Assembly: GCA_036250195.1 (NCBI GenBank)
Contig: JAVHZZ010000003.1
Location: 333,620,375-333,684,374, forward strand
Reading direction: 5' to 3'
DNA length: 64,000 nucleotides
Origin: Mixophyes australis
Lineage: Eukaryota; Chordata; Amphibia; Anura; Limnodynastidae
Program-made: the position numbers and the translations under genes
Notes under the pieces: model-generated
The model's input: only the letters and a program-made list of their open reading frames with translations
Told to the model about the DNA's origin: nothing
The model's database searches: none
Shown: in pieces, positions 50,320 to 63,219 of the stretch
How positions within the stretch are numbered: position 1 is the first letter of the stretch
Layout of the letters: every line of letters begins with the position of its first letter

Positions 50320-53300
50320 TGATGTTTTGAAAACAATTTAACAAAAGTGAAAACATTTCATATAATTTGCAACCACATTATCGTGTTTAACTTAATTTAA
50401 ACATGATTTTGCTAAATGATGGCACTGCTCCACCTTTATACACCTCTAAATATACTATTAATCAAAGTGTGCATCCCCAACATAGGTAACATTTCTTGAA
50501 ATGCCTATGGAAACAGCAAATCAGGAATCAAATCCAGTATTGCTTGGTAATTGTACTCTGGCATTAGCGACTGTGGCCAGCTCATATCCTATCACATGCA
50601 CAGCATTTCACAAACACCCTGCTGCTCAACTCAGTCTAGATCGTATGGCCTTGACGACATTGCAAATTAAGCTACTCAGGAAAAAGGGCCAAAACTAAGA
50701 GGGCAGTAACTCAACTTATAATTTCATGGACCTCAAAAAACACAAAATCCTCAAAAAGCAACTATCAAAGTGATTTCAATCCAATGATCCAGTACAAAGT
50801 CAAAAGATGTAAGCTGTTCTAATCCAGTGCTCTCAGCTGCTTAAGATCCAGCCTCCACTGCTAGTTGCCAGGACCCAGCTGACATGTTCTTTAAAGAACT
50901 GAAGCAGCAGAGCTCAGCAATGCCTGTCGACGGGGACTCTTCAGAGGTTTTCAAACTGACAGCTGTTTGCTTTGGGTTTATATACTACAAAAACAACTCG
51001 GGAGGCGGATGACATAAACGGCACCAATGTTCCAGTCCAAGGCTTTTTATTACAATGAGTTTCGCTCTCGGCGAGCTGCAGTAATCAGCACATTTTGACA
51101 GGACTATGATGCCATTTTCCTAAACAGTCTGCAGTTTGCCTACCTCTCAGGAGAAAGATTTATAGTGTACCTGCAGCAGTGTGTGAGGGGGGTATTAACT
51201 ATATTTCTTTTTTTTTCTTCCTTTCTCTTGGTAATTAACAACAAATTGTTTGCCTTGGGGATTTTTTTTTGCTAGAGGGAACTGGAACTTGCAGCTCATG
51301 AATTATACTCAAGTTTTCAATTTTACTTACCAGTAAATCAATTTCTTTATAGCACAATGTAAAAGATGCTTTTAAACCTCCGCTGCTATTGCATTTAAGC
51401 TACCCTTTCCAGCTTGACTGCAACAGTTTCGATACTTGTATATAAGAAGTCTGAGTATTGCACTGGGCATTGTATGTATTTTATTTTGTTTAAATTGAAA
51501 TAAAGTAAACATACAAACCTTAGTTACCCAACATGTACATACAGTGGACCTCATTTAGAAGTGTAGTTGATGCGCACCGCACATTGACCTATATGGTCAG
51601 CCCAGCGCACATAAAGGCCAACGGCTACTACCTGGTTTTGGTGGCACCTCCCCAAATTAGAAGATGTTTATGGAGAGGAGGAAAAAATCTGAAAAGGTGC
51701 ATTGCGCTAAAGTGTAAATGTCACCTCAAACTACAACCTTCTACTACACTGTTAGGGAAGTCTATCTAGAATGTGCAAAACAAATATAATTAAAAATATA
51801 GCACCTGATTGCTGCCAAGTCAGAGCTGGTACAAATTTCAAGTGTTTTTGTAGAGTTAAAATGACTAAGCACCCTTTCCGAAAGCAAGGGGTGTACTGAA
51901 AAATTCACCATCTATACTCTCTCTTTCTAATAATAAAATGTATCTCCGGACATAATTTTTTAGCAGTGTTTAAAACAAAATCCTTTATCACTAATCAATC
52001 AATGATTTGTCCTTTTCACCCATGTTTGGGATGTGCTTTATTGTACTATAGCAAGGTTGCAACCTATGTCTGTAATATCTCTGTATACAAGAGTTTTGAA
52101 GTTTGATTCAACTATAAATAAATTTACTAAGGTTTTTTTTTACTGAAGTTTTACCTTATAATTTGTTTTGTGCGCCAAGACAAAGCCTTATTGCTGGTCG
52201 CCATTTCATAAATCAGCCCGTAAATCTCTTAGCAAACAGCAGTTTTCTCTGTAAAATGGAAATCCCATTATTTACTAAAGGTACAATGCAGGAAAAATGA
52301 TAAGATTTTTTACCATTTCTTAACACAGACCTCATCTATTAAATATGAGGACTGAGAACTTATCCAATTTACAAAGCTATGAAAAGGTTTGCTATTTGCA
52401 GACAAGCTTAAAATCTTAATTCCATCTCAGGATGGCGTTAGGCACCTGATAGTGCAGAGACCACTATAGACTGACCTATGTGCAGCCGAAGCCTTTCGCA
52501 TACATTAAAGTATATATTTTACTGATGCATGCTCAGTTGATTATTGAAACAAGAACCATCGCTTCTTACCATCGCAGCAGCGGAAGGTCATTTTTAGTAA
52601 ATATCTATGATGCAAAATTATGCATCTCAGCGTTACTACGCAGACATAGTAAAAAGAGCCCTAAATTCTTTTACAGAATTTTGAGCGAAAGGGTTTGTGT
52701 TATTGTCAATGTAACTATATACAATCCATAATATTGCTCCATGGACTTATGTCAGGGCATGAAACAACACTCCACTCCATTAATAGAACAAGCAAGAAAT
52801 AGATTAGATGGACTAAGTGGACCTTGTCTACCAACAACTTATGGGTGCTTAAACATACAAGATAGCAAAGTGACTCTTACTATGTATTATCTGGTCATTC
52901 TCTAAATCCTTCTTACTTAAACTTCTGTTGTAGTGACTGTACCAGCTATGAATAACCTCAGCAATCACCAGGATGGAAATAAAAATAGAACTGACAAACA
53001 TTACCAAATCTCCTAGAACGTCAGCTTAAGAGAACGGGATGGTGCCATGAAGCAAAACCCATACAAATAATCTTTCCATCAAAACCTTTACCTAGTCTAT
53101 TTATACAAACAACCTTTATATTATTACACACATTTAATTGTCTTAATTCTTTAATTTCTGAGGCCAAGTTGGCATAGTAATAAACAAGTTAATTTAATGT
53201 AGATAATATAACATTCTCATACTACGCCTACCACCACTTTGGATAAAATAACAGACATTTTTCAACATTTGGTGCCAGTGGTAAAAAAAAAAAAACATAG

Positions 53301-54990
53301 TTCCCTTCCCACCGGATAAGCCAAGATATCATAAGGCATTTATTATTGTTGATGAACCTGGCTGACATGGGAAGCCACTATTGATGACAAAATGCTTCCT
53401 CTTTATAACAAACTAAAATGCAAGCCAAACACAAGTGTCATAGTAGGGATGTTATTATAAGAGGGTGACAAAAAGTGTTAAATGCATTGCAATTAATGCA
53501 CTTTTGCACAAAGACTCTGCATCAGTGGAGGGCAACAGGTGGCCTGTGCACCAATTTTCCTATATATGCCCCCATTAAAGTGGAACAAAGTATTACAGTG
53601 CAAAGAGTCTGGTTGCAAAGCAAACTGAACGACTGCCACTGGTCTGCTATGCTGTCTCTTGTGTTCCAATTGTCTCCAATTTCTTATTTATGAATTTGAT
53701 GTAGTGCCTTTGTTCGAGCAAACATCTCATCAAATAATAATAGTTTTGAAATCTACCCAAGAATGAACACCAGTTTAATGAAATGAACACAGCCTGACTC
53801 AACGACACAGCTATTTTCATCAAGGAAAGGAAATTAACTACTTTACAGATCCATTTTTTTCACACTCATGGATTAGTAGTGTTGACATTTTGTGCTTCTC
53901 ACTTGAGATTTCAGTTGTAAGTTGAAATGCTTTCCTGAACATCTGCCCTTGATTATAACAATCTCCTTCACCTTAAAATTTGATAAAGTGGGAATCGGAA
54001 ATAATTTTAAGGGCAAATAGGATCATGAAGGGCTGACAACTCGCCACAATTTACAAACATGCCCAAATGACCTTTTAAAGGTATCATTCTCAATGCTACA
54101 GGTTTTCATAAGGTGCCCCCCCCCTCCCCTTAGCTGGAGCCCCAGCTGCAGGTTCTGCCATACAGAAAGCAATTTTGTCAAGCAAAATGTAAATAACGTT
54201 AAAGGGTGTCAACGGAAGGACTAATCATCATAAGCTGCAATCTCTCACGTAACAGAGGAGCAACAGGAAAAATGGCTGCACACACACAGGCTCCCGTGGC
54301 TCTGTCTAGGGTGAGTTGAAACCTTACAGATGTTTGTTCAAAGGTGGTAGTGCAGCTTTAAAGGACTAAGCACATGTTGCAACATCTTGCCTCTGCTAAA
54401 CTAGTGTTTACATGCATGTTGCAATCATTAATGCTGGGTATATTCCATTTACACACTCATCACCATCAGGAGTTATGTGAAGACGCAGGCCAGTCTATTT
54501 TCATCCAACTATTTGAGTATAACAAAATTAGGAACCATTAACTTCTCGTTTTATTATTTTAAGAAACTTCCATCCCACGCTTGATGAAATCAGACTGAAC
54601 TGCTCATCACTTGAGACACAATAAGATTAGTTTTCTGGAACAGGCTGTGATAATAAAGTGGAAACATACCACCATAACTACATCTTAGGCCTATGTTAAA
54701 AGGTAGATTACTATTAGCAATTTATCAAGTTGTGTAATGAAAAAATGCTCTTGGTATTCATAATAGAGTTCCAAATGTGAAGCAAACAATCGCATGGGTG
54801 TAAATGACCAGGAGGTCCCTGCACATGCAGTTATTTCTTTACAACAAAGTCTCTTTGTAAGTAGTGGGACACAGGTGATGCCACTTTGTGGTGCAGTGCA
54901 ATAAAAGTCAGAATAATTTGGGTGCCAGACCATCTCTATCACAGACAGCTTTTCCTCAGTGCAGTTCTGATATAGGATGTGGAACTCTAA
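50320..54990. other. Long non-coding stretch, no gene recognised
   Basis: No frame with a recognisable domain and no clear transposon. A C-run (about 54116-54128) is the only simple feature noted. Confidence 0.5.
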
Positions 54991-55039
54991 ACTGTAGTTC
55001 ACCCCTCCTCTGCAGGGTTGATTTCTCCCTTGGGCTCTG

Positions 55040-55265
55040 ACACTGCTGCTACACTGTCTCTTGCAGCAACCCTCTCTCTAGAGTTTCTTCCATGCAAAAT
55101 GTCCCCCTCTCTCTCTTGGGGTTCTCTTTAGTGATATGGGGGTCTTCCCCTCTCTGGGAATGGGGACTCCACCACACTGCTGCATGCAGCGACCCCTCTT
55201 TCTCTTTAGGGATCCTCCCCCTAATGTGGCTCTTCTCACTCTCACAGCACCACAGCAACCAGCCT
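55040..55265. repeat. Degenerate tandem duplication, about 130 bp unit
   Basis: CACTGCTGC...TGCAGC-ACCC-CTCTCTCT occurs from about 55042 and again from about 55172, each followed by a GGGGTTCTCTTTAGTGATAT / AGGGATCCTCCCCCTAATGT segment. Pyrimidine-rich; gives open frames on both strands without domains. Confidence 0.4.
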
Positions 55266-56983
55266 GAGAGACTTTTCACAAACACCTAACTCGCCATCCA
55301 GGTGGCCTCTGCTTGAGTCACTGGGTGCGTGGTTTGCTAAAAAGCCACTATGGGGTGGTACATTGTGAGGGAGCATCCACTTTTAGTTATGTACCGGGTA
55401 CATAGGGTTGCCACCTATCTAATGTTTTAAAGAAAAATAATGATAAGAAAACAGATTATTTTTTTTTCTGGAAAAGGTGTCAACCCTACTGGTGCTGCAT
55501 CTGCATAAATATTTTATGGATAGGCAAGTAAAACAACGTCATCCGAAATAAGAGTAACTTTTCCACATATCCAATTTGAAACCTGGCACAAGTTATTTTA
55601 AGGCTAAGCGCCTAATGCAATGTGTTTCATCCAGGGCCGGACTGGGACTAAAAATCAGTCCTGGCATTTAAAGCACACTGTTCCAGATAATAATAATAAT
55701 ATTACAGTACTTTTTGCACAGGTCATTGTTATACAGTGTCCCATGAGATACAAATGTATTACGCGCAGCTTGACTCTCTATTTGTAGTATAGGGCTTACC
55801 AGTACCTGATAATGGTATGTACAGAACCGGCAACAGAAATTTGGGGCCCAGGTACAGTGAATTTTTGAGGCCCCCTTCCATAGACAAGTAGCAAACAAAC
55901 TGTGTGCCGCCACGCTGAAAAGGATAGGGCCACATTATGACACCCCAGCCCACTGTACTTATCTATGCTTCTGGTGCTGCTGACATCCTTAGGGTGGAAA
56001 CTTTCTGTAGAGTGAGCAGGGAAGCTCTTTGTCTCACGAGATTACCAAATCTTGTGTTACTTAGAGCTCCTCGGCTTGCTCTGTAGGCTGTGTCCTGTCC
56101 AAGTACCAGGAGCAGCTATTAGCTCCCTTCCCCTGACCAGTGGTGGATTAAGGTTCGGGGGGCCCAGGGTAGCTAAGACAGCAGGGTCCCTATTATGTAA
56201 CATGGTTATCATTTTAGACAAATACACAGGCAATACTGTTAGTTGCACACAGCTTTGCCTTTACAAGCAGTACGTAGTGAAGTGAGACATACCTCCCAAC
56301 TGTCTTTGCAGTCGGACCAAATCCTGACTAAGTGGAACAGTCACCAAAATTCAGGACTGCCCCACCAGATTGAGGACAGTTGGCAGACTGTCCTGCTCTC
56401 TCCTACCTGTCTTGTCACTTTCACCACCAGTGGTTGCTGGTGTCTTTAACTTAGTTGCTGCTTATCTTGATGCTGGAATGTTGGATGCCCTATTTGAAAA
56501 CAAAGGTGGGTACATGAGATTTAAAAAACTCCAACCAGCCCCAGTGTTAAATCAATAGCACCCATTTTTTATAATAAGGCCTCCCTCCATTCCCAAAAAT
56601 AATAATATTCACATTTAATAAGTATACCTATTTCCCTCCAACCAGCCCCAACATTAAATTAACAGTATACCTATTTAATCAAAACTCATTTCCCTCCCTC
56701 CAAACAGTCCCAGCAATAAATTAAATAGCATTTACATTTAATAAATATAACCATTTTCAACAACTTTCCACAGCATTAAATGATTCATATTCACATTTAA
56801 TAAATAGCCCTCCTCCCCAAAATCAGCCCCATGTTCAATTAATAGCCCCAAACCACCCCAGCTTTAAATTAAAGGTTCCGTCACCTCACCTTAAATAATT
56901 AGCCCCCACCTACACTCCACCATTAAATAGCCTACATCCCACACTATATTAATATAATATGTGAGGGAAGGGAGGATCTTAAC

Positions 56984-57240
56984 ATATTGCGCACACACAC
57001 CCCATATTGAATTACTGCGCACACACACACTCCCCATATTGAAATACTGCGCCCACACCCCCCGTATTGAAATATTGCGCCCACACACACCCCCATATTT
57101 AAATACTGTGCCCACATCCCCCCGTATTTAAATACTGCGCCCACACACCCCCAGCATTTAAATACTGCGCCCACACACACACCCCATATTGAAATACTGC
57201 GCACACACACACATCCCATATTGAAATACTGCGCACACCC
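56984..57240. repeat. About 30-bp minisatellite inside the hAT element
   Basis: About eight imperfect units of the form CCCATATTGAAATACTGCGC followed by CCACACACAC, varying in the CA length. In the minus direction it produces Cys/Gly/Val-rich open frames (units like SIWGVCVGAV) that are artefacts. Confidence 0.85.
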
Positions 57241-57268
57241 TTACCTTGTTACATCCGCTTCACTTCAC

Positions 57269-57387
57269 GATCCAGCCATCCGCATGCTCGTTCGAGCAGC
57301 AGCACCTTCCTCCACACTTAATCTCCGCCCACCAAGCAGCACGCAGGGAGGTGCTGCTGCTCAGGCGGGCATGTGGATGGCTGGATC
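57269..57387. repeat. Subterminal hairpin of the hAT element
   Basis: GATCCAGCCATCCGCATG...GAGCAGCAGCACCT (57269-57306) is inverted as AGGTGCTGCTGCTC...CATGTGGATGGCTGGATC (57349-57387), with a loop of about 42 bp. It lies 64 bp from the right TIR end. Confidence 0.85.
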
Positions 57388-57464
57388 AGCCCAACTAGCC
57401 ATTGGCCCTTCTGGCATTTGCCATTAGTGCCAAATGGCCAGTCCGGCCCTGGTTTCATCCAAGG

Positions 57465-58430
57465 AGCATTAAGAGATAAGCTGGCCATATAAATTAACAC
57501 TACTTCAGCCACTGTCCATCCATTTGCACATGAAGAAAAAAAAAAAAATAACAACGCATCTAAAATGAAGCGTGCGTAGCCTAGAAATGCTAACCCAGAA
57601 CTAAAATTTACATATTTTGTCTTTCTTAAGACAGTGACTTATAAACATACATAGATAGCATTGTAGCATTTCATTTCTGAGACAGCAAAATGAAAGAATA
57701 CAGATGGCATTACATCATGTCATGAAACAATCACTTACAACTGCATTATATATTGAATATTATGGTGTGCATATTCTCTAATGCTTTATATAAAAGTTTA
57801 CAGTCACATCTAAATGGTCATTGATTCATGGGTTTGTAAATGGAAAATGTACATCACATTCCTAAAATCTATACTTGTCAAGCACTTGGGAAAGAGAGCA
57901 TTTAAATCACAGTATGCATTTATATGAATATGAGGCAAATGAATAGGACTTAATGCATGATTGTGACCTGGTAGATGTTTTATTAAATAATTTCATTTCT
58001 CCTGAAACAAAAAATATATTTTTATGTAATATGCCTGACAATAGGGAACTAAAATAAGTTGAATTGTACCTGTTGCCTACACTATGTGCCTTATGTCTCA
58101 GGGAATTAATATGCTGTTTTCTGATCAATGTGGGTTTAGATCACACAGGGGCCTATTTAATAATTAACAGGGTTTTGTTCCGTTTGTTGTTTGAACAATG
58201 ACAGATGAGTTTCGGCTCCACTTATTACAGAAATCCCGGGACTGCGTGTTGATAGGAGGCTGTCCTGGCGATGACTTTCCTTGCCTGTCAATACCGCGTT
58301 CTGTCCCGGTTTCTGTACTGCACATGCGCAAAGGCATTTTGCGATCTTTACCGGAGGAGAGCAGGAAGGCTGCGGACAGAGATCTGAAGATCCCTCTACT
58401 GCAAGGCTCTCTCCATAGGAATAAATATAT
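57465..58430. other. No gene recognised
   Basis: AT-rich non-coding sequence. From about 58150 (GGGGCCTATTTAATAATTAA) composition changes in a way that suggests an old repeat, which the LTR-like sequence at 58439 may interrupt. Confidence 0.4.
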
Positions 58431-58438
58431 TTAAATCC

Positions 58439-59199
58439 TGTTACGGTTCAGTCAGTATTTTCGCAGGCTTACCTAGGGCGCGGAGTCTAGCGGCCTTCCG
58501 GTCTTCACCAAGAACCACCGCAAGGTAGGATGGGTTTTGCTGCCGAAGAACCGCAGGTCGCGGCCCCCAGGTTAGCCTACTGATGTAAGGGAGAAGGCTC
58601 TAAGTGATGGATAGTCAACAGCCAATATGACAAGATGATGCAAATACAGGCACTAACCGTGAATTCCAGGGTCTGAAGGTCTGGAGCGGAAGCCGGATTA
58701 ATGCACGGTCTCAGTAGCATGCCTTAGCAGGAGATGAGTCCAGAGAAGTAGAAACACAGCCGGGTCGGTACACAGGAGATCGTCAGATATACGTTGCCAG
58801 AGGGAAATCCAGAGAATAGCCAAGAACACAGCCGAGTCGGTACACGGAATGGTCAGTCCAATACACGGTGCCAGGGATATAGCCAAGGAATAGTCAGGTC
58901 ACAGCCAGGTCGGTACACAGGAATGTTGAAGAAATACAGGGGCACACAGGGAGCAGGATCACAGGAGTCAGGTACACAGGGAAAGGTAGCCAGGAACAGG
59001 AAACAAATTGCTCTGACACAGATAGCGTGTCAGAGCAGGGAATATGTAGTTTTTTAATTCCCCGCCCAGAGTCACATGACCCCTGCTGCGAGAACCCAAA
59101 AGTGCAGCAGCGCGATCAGAGGGAGCGCTCACCGCTGAAGATGACAAGCTGCCAGACCCAACAGCGCAGCGGAGCGGGGAACAGGTAAGATCCTAACAG
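58439..59199. mobile_element. Candidate solo LTR-like element
   Basis: The GC-rich 761 bp begins TGTTACGG and ends CCTAACAG, with ATCC on both sides (58435-58438 and 59200-59203), as a 4-bp duplication would leave. No internal coding region or second LTR is seen. Short ends like these can match by chance, so the class is tentative. Confidence 0.35.
58750..58985. repeat. About 72-bp degenerate minisatellite, three units
   Basis: ACACAGCCGGGTCGGTACAC (58755) recurs as ACACAGCCGAGTCGGTACAC (58828) and CACAGCCAGGTCGGTACACA (58900), each followed by GG-AAT/AGATCGTCAG-type and CCAGGG/GCCAGAGGGA-type sequence. The open frames at 58698-59057 come from it. Confidence 0.75.
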
Positions 59200-59203
59200 A
59201 TCC

Positions 59204-62025
59204 ACATCAAGCGCATCATATACAATTGCAGCTCAGATAAAGACTTTTCTAAGTCGAAACGCGTCGGAAATTGGAGGACAGGAGTATCGGTAACCCAGTT
59301 CCGCATTTCAACATCTTAGTGGAGATTATCCGTGGATCTCACTCCGAAACGATGTTTTTCCAATGATAATCATTGCCTGTTATCTGGAATGGGCAACCGC
59401 ATCTCTTGTCTTGTGTGATGTTGTTTTTTATTTTATTAAATCAGATTGTTTGAACATACTACACCAGATTTTGTTCTATTTTTCTCCTAATATACATACG
59501 ATTTGGGGCTGAGAGGGGAAACAAATGTGAATTCCTTTTACAATCTACCTATATGACATGCACCTGATATCTACGGCAGTAGAAGATCCTTTTCCTTACA
59601 AGCACCTGCTACGGGAACGCTGACAGCTTTATTATTGTAAGTTCACTATCAATAGGGCATCTGGAAACTCCTACTGTGTTCTTCTATGCATACTAGAACG
59701 GGTATGTGAGCCCTTTATATACGAACTTTCACTGCTGAAAAATCAGTTATTTAATTTTTCATAGTCAACCTTCTGTTATTGAGATTTCAATAGCGCTGAA
59801 AACATCCCTATTATATATTCTTATGCTCTCTCCATAGGTTAGAATGGCTAGCGCCTTGTTCAGATGACGTTAGCCAATGGGCTAAAGCTCAAAAAAAATA
59901 GACTTTTCGGAGCTTGTCAAAGTGCCACAGACCGTAGTCTCCACTAAAAATTATGGGGACTGCGTGTTAAAGCGAAATGTAGCCTAATGCAGGGTTTTGT
60001 TACATAGCTATGCAACTTAAAAATGCCTAAACTATGCAGAAAAAGTTGTTTCCGCATGATTTATGGCTTACTAAATAGTCCAAACAATGTCTGCCTCCAC
60101 TGTGCCAGCGATGGGTTCACTTTATTAGATAAAAAAAGAGAAAGCTATTTTGTGCCTCAGTGGTGTATGGATAGGCTGCATGCTCATGAATATTGGTGCA
60201 GCTCACAAAATGTCTGCCTCCATAGTAAGATATATGTCCAAATTAAGCAGAGAGCCTTCAGCTTCACAACTCTCTCGTATCTCATGCTTCCAGCCAAGCT
60301 CAGCCCATATGTTAATCACACACCTACATTGATTGGTTCCATCCATCACACAATGGGATGCAGCTTATCCTATATGCAAAACAACCACCCCACAGATATC
60401 TAATAAAATCCCTACAAAAAGGCACAACTTCACATATGGAAAGTTCTGTTAATGTTGCCCAGTGTTAAATCCTACAGATGCAGCATATAAAGAATGCATT
60501 GTGTATGCCACTCACAGTGAAGACAAGAATAAACAAATCGTACTAGTGAAGTTCAAGTCAAGCCTCGTCTGATTTCTGCTGAAGGCCTTGTGAGGAGATT
60601 GTAATTAGATTGCTAAAACCTAGGATTCCAAGCTGTTCTGAAAATCACTTGAAACTCTATTCATCTATTGTATCTTATATTTCTCTACAAAGAGAAATTG
60701 AATTCACCAGCCACTGTGCTCTATAAAAATTAACTGCGTAAGTACAAACCGCTCATGCCAAGCTACTGCCTGTGAGTGCATATGGATGAATAAGGCAAGC
60801 AATTTTTGGGGAAGAAGTGAGGGAGATTTGTTTCACAAAACCTGATACATCAATTTGATGGAGATGTGTTTCAAAGAATTCTGTTTGTGTTTATTCTCTA
60901 TATAACAAAGAGGCCTGTTTACCGATATTCAGCAATAAGGCTGATTATGTATCAGCATGACAAGCATCGATAGGTAATCACCTATTGGCGCAATTTATCA
61001 ATAAAGAATTGCCAGGCATCTGAGTGATACCCTGCTGCCTTGGTGGTACTGGTCTGGAGCAGTATGGGTAAACTTATCGCTTTGCGGACTAGTCCAAGGG
61101 AATATGTGCATGCATGACACGGATAGTCTTGTTTCATATTGTGGACAAAAAAATATTTTAAAACACTGAAAGCTAGAAAAATGCTTGATTCAAAGAATAA
61201 AGCAAGTTTTCTGTTATCACCATTCTGCCCTGCATGGGGAAACTTATCTCTGATGAAAATCAACAAATCTTAAGAAATGCTATAGCCGGTGGTAAGCACT
61301 TGCTGTATAGACCAAAGGCCTATTGCCAGTGAAAACACAAATTCTTACTGGCCACATGACTTTTTGCTTTAATAAATAGACCCCAATGCGTTCAATCTTA
61401 ATCGCTTACTTGTCCGTATATTGTCAAATGGGTGGCAATAGAACTTACCGGAGCCAATCAAATCTGAATGCTCACAGCAGCCTAGTGTAGTTCATGAGAG
61501 GAGTGTGCCGATACTGTGGGAGGCCACGGCCTGCCAACTGAAGTGACTAGGTAAGTCAACACAGGGTAGTTCTGACACAGGATGATGTGAGGAGGACATT
61601 GTGGGCAAGCAGAAAACTACAGCCTGAGTGCTTGATAGTGGGAGCAGCAGGTCCTCTATCATCATAGAGTAGTGATGTGAGACTCCTATCAAACAAATGA
61701 GAGGTCTGTGATGCAAGGTGCATCTTTGTATGAAATGAAGTTCACGCACCCAACTTGTTTATCTACCGCTATACACATGCAGATAACAATGTGTTACAGA
61801 AGTGACGTCATGCAATTCCCCTGCGAGCTTTGTAGGATATCTATGACCTATTATACTGTCTGCGGTGGGTCTGAACACACCCCGTTTGTGAGAGAAAAAA
61901 GTGATTACCTTAATTCACTTGGTATGGCTATGGACTCTGTTCACAAATTGCAAGAGGTCTGCCACCTCTAACCAATGAAGTAAAAATAGAAAGATATGCA
62001 ATCGTGTAACAGTGACCACAAAACA
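59204..62025. other. No gene recognised; scattered repeat debris
   Basis: AGTCGAAACGCGTCGG (59251-59266) is a GAAACGCGT motif common at the ends of amphibian repeats and is echoed at 63040-63055. GCTAGCGCC...GTTAGCCAATGGGCTAAAGC at 59848-59889 also looks repeat-derived. The 126-codon frame at 60023-60403 has no recognisable domain. Confidence 0.4.
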
Positions 62026-62028
62026 GCT

Positions 62029-63216
62029 GTTAATGTAAATACAATATTTATTAGCTGATATAAAACAATATACATGAAAAGTATAAAAATCTATTCATGA
62101 ACAAATCACATATAGATAATTAGATATTATATAAAAATAAAACTGCATGTGAAAGAAGTCCCATGAGGAAATATATCAAAGCGTCAGCCCATAACTGAAA
62201 TAGCAATATGTAAATCACTGATTCCAAATATTAATAATAATTGGTCCAGATGTGCACACACCTCTCAGATAATCAGCACATTAAAAAAAAGTTTGGTCTG
62301 TGGTGGTGGGAGCACTATACTATACTATAATACTGAATCGTTGTCCATTAAATACTGTCACAGTAATAATCCAGATATGCTGAAGGCGCCAGCTCAATAG
62401 GCAGTATTAAATCACAGCCATTTGGGCTCAAAGTCTGCTGGTATCTTACCGAATTCCTGTAGACTGTCCCACTGGAGTATAAAGCGTGGAGCACCACAAC
62501 CACATAATTCTCTCTGAGTCAACGGGTGGTGGAATATGGAATGAATTCAACTGGTAAGTGTAAACGCATTCGGCAGTTCCTGCTTCTTCTTGGAGCCGCA
62601 GCTCACTATGGATACAACGAGTAGTAGGGCAACAGCCGGCTGTAATAACTAAAAATCACCGGGACTAACTGACAGCTGATGGACTTGGCTTCCAAGTGGT
62701 AATACATTGCACAGTGCATAGCATAGGCAAACCGAGGGGGGTTTTGCTAGTGCCTGGAAACCCCCTCCAAGCCTGGAGCACTGTATAATTGAGGTGGCTG
62801 GACCCTGCCCCACTTCACATGGCTTTGCTTGAAAAGGAAGAGCTGCGTGTACCCAACAGTAGTGCATGCAGCATTGCCCATGTATATTATAGGGATAGTA
62901 AGAGTTGGAGAGAAGCCAACACTGTCTAATATTTTAGCCATGCCCCCATGCATGCTGGTCATGCCCACTGGCGGCATGGTGTGGAAACCCCCCTCTGCAA
63001 ATCCTGCGTTTGCCCCTGCATAGGTCACAAACTATCCCTCCAGACGCGTTTCACCGCACAAGGCAATTTCATCAGAGACCTTCTTTCACATGCTGTTGCA
63101 TTTTTATATAACATCTAATTATCCATATGTGCTTTGTTCATGAATAGCCTTTTATACTTTTCATTTATATTGTTTTATATCAGCTAATAAATATTGTATA
63201 ATTATTTACATTAATA
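62029..63216. mobile_element. DNA element with ~185 bp inverted arms
   Basis: Left arm about 62029-62205 and right arm about 63035-63216 are inverted copies. They share TATTTATTAGCTGATATAAA, ATGAAAAGTATAAAA, CATGAACAAA, TAGATAATTAGAT and CATG..GTGAAAGAAG. The inner ends carry AAAGCGTC / GACGCGTTTCACC. Length 1,188 bp including a nested insertion. No transposase seen. Termini are approximate. Confidence 0.75.
62722..63018. mobile_element. Nested non-autonomous DNA element
   Basis: Starts CATAGGCAAAC and ends GTTTGCCCCTG (an inverted pair with mismatches). A subterminal pair is GGAAACCCCC and, inverted, GGAAACCCCCCTC. TGCATAG occurs at both edges (62715-62721 and 63017-63023), which may be most of an 8-bp duplication. 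It lies inside the 62029-63216 element and so is younger. The 93-codon minus-strand frame here shows no transposase motif. Confidence 0.5.
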
Positions 63217-63219
63217 GAT

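Larger units (their letters stand above)
55632..57451. mobile_element. Complete non-autonomous hAT-type element
   Basis: Terminal inverted repeats CAGGGCCGGACTGG and CCAGTCCGGCCCTG are exact over 14 bp, and an exact 8-bp duplication GTTTCATC flanks both sides (55624-55631 and 57452-57459). Both are hAT hallmarks. The 1,820 bp inside hold no transposase. Instead there are a second hAT-like end motif (GTGGTGGATTAAGGTTCGGG, about 56142), a CACA-rich minisatellite (56984-57240) and a subterminal hairpin (57269-57387). The interior looks composite. Confidence 0.92.

Noticed and set aside
56891..57219. Cys/Gly/Val-rich minus-strand frames
   Set aside because: Direct translation of the CA-rich minisatellite inside the hAT element.
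60023..60403. 126-codon + strand frame
   Set aside because: No domain, no repeats, Cys/His scattered without zinc-finger spacing; length is within chance expectation for 64 kb.
62747..63028. 93-codon minus-strand frame, considered as a transposase remnant
   Set aside because: Spans a short non-autonomous element end to end and shows no transposase motif.
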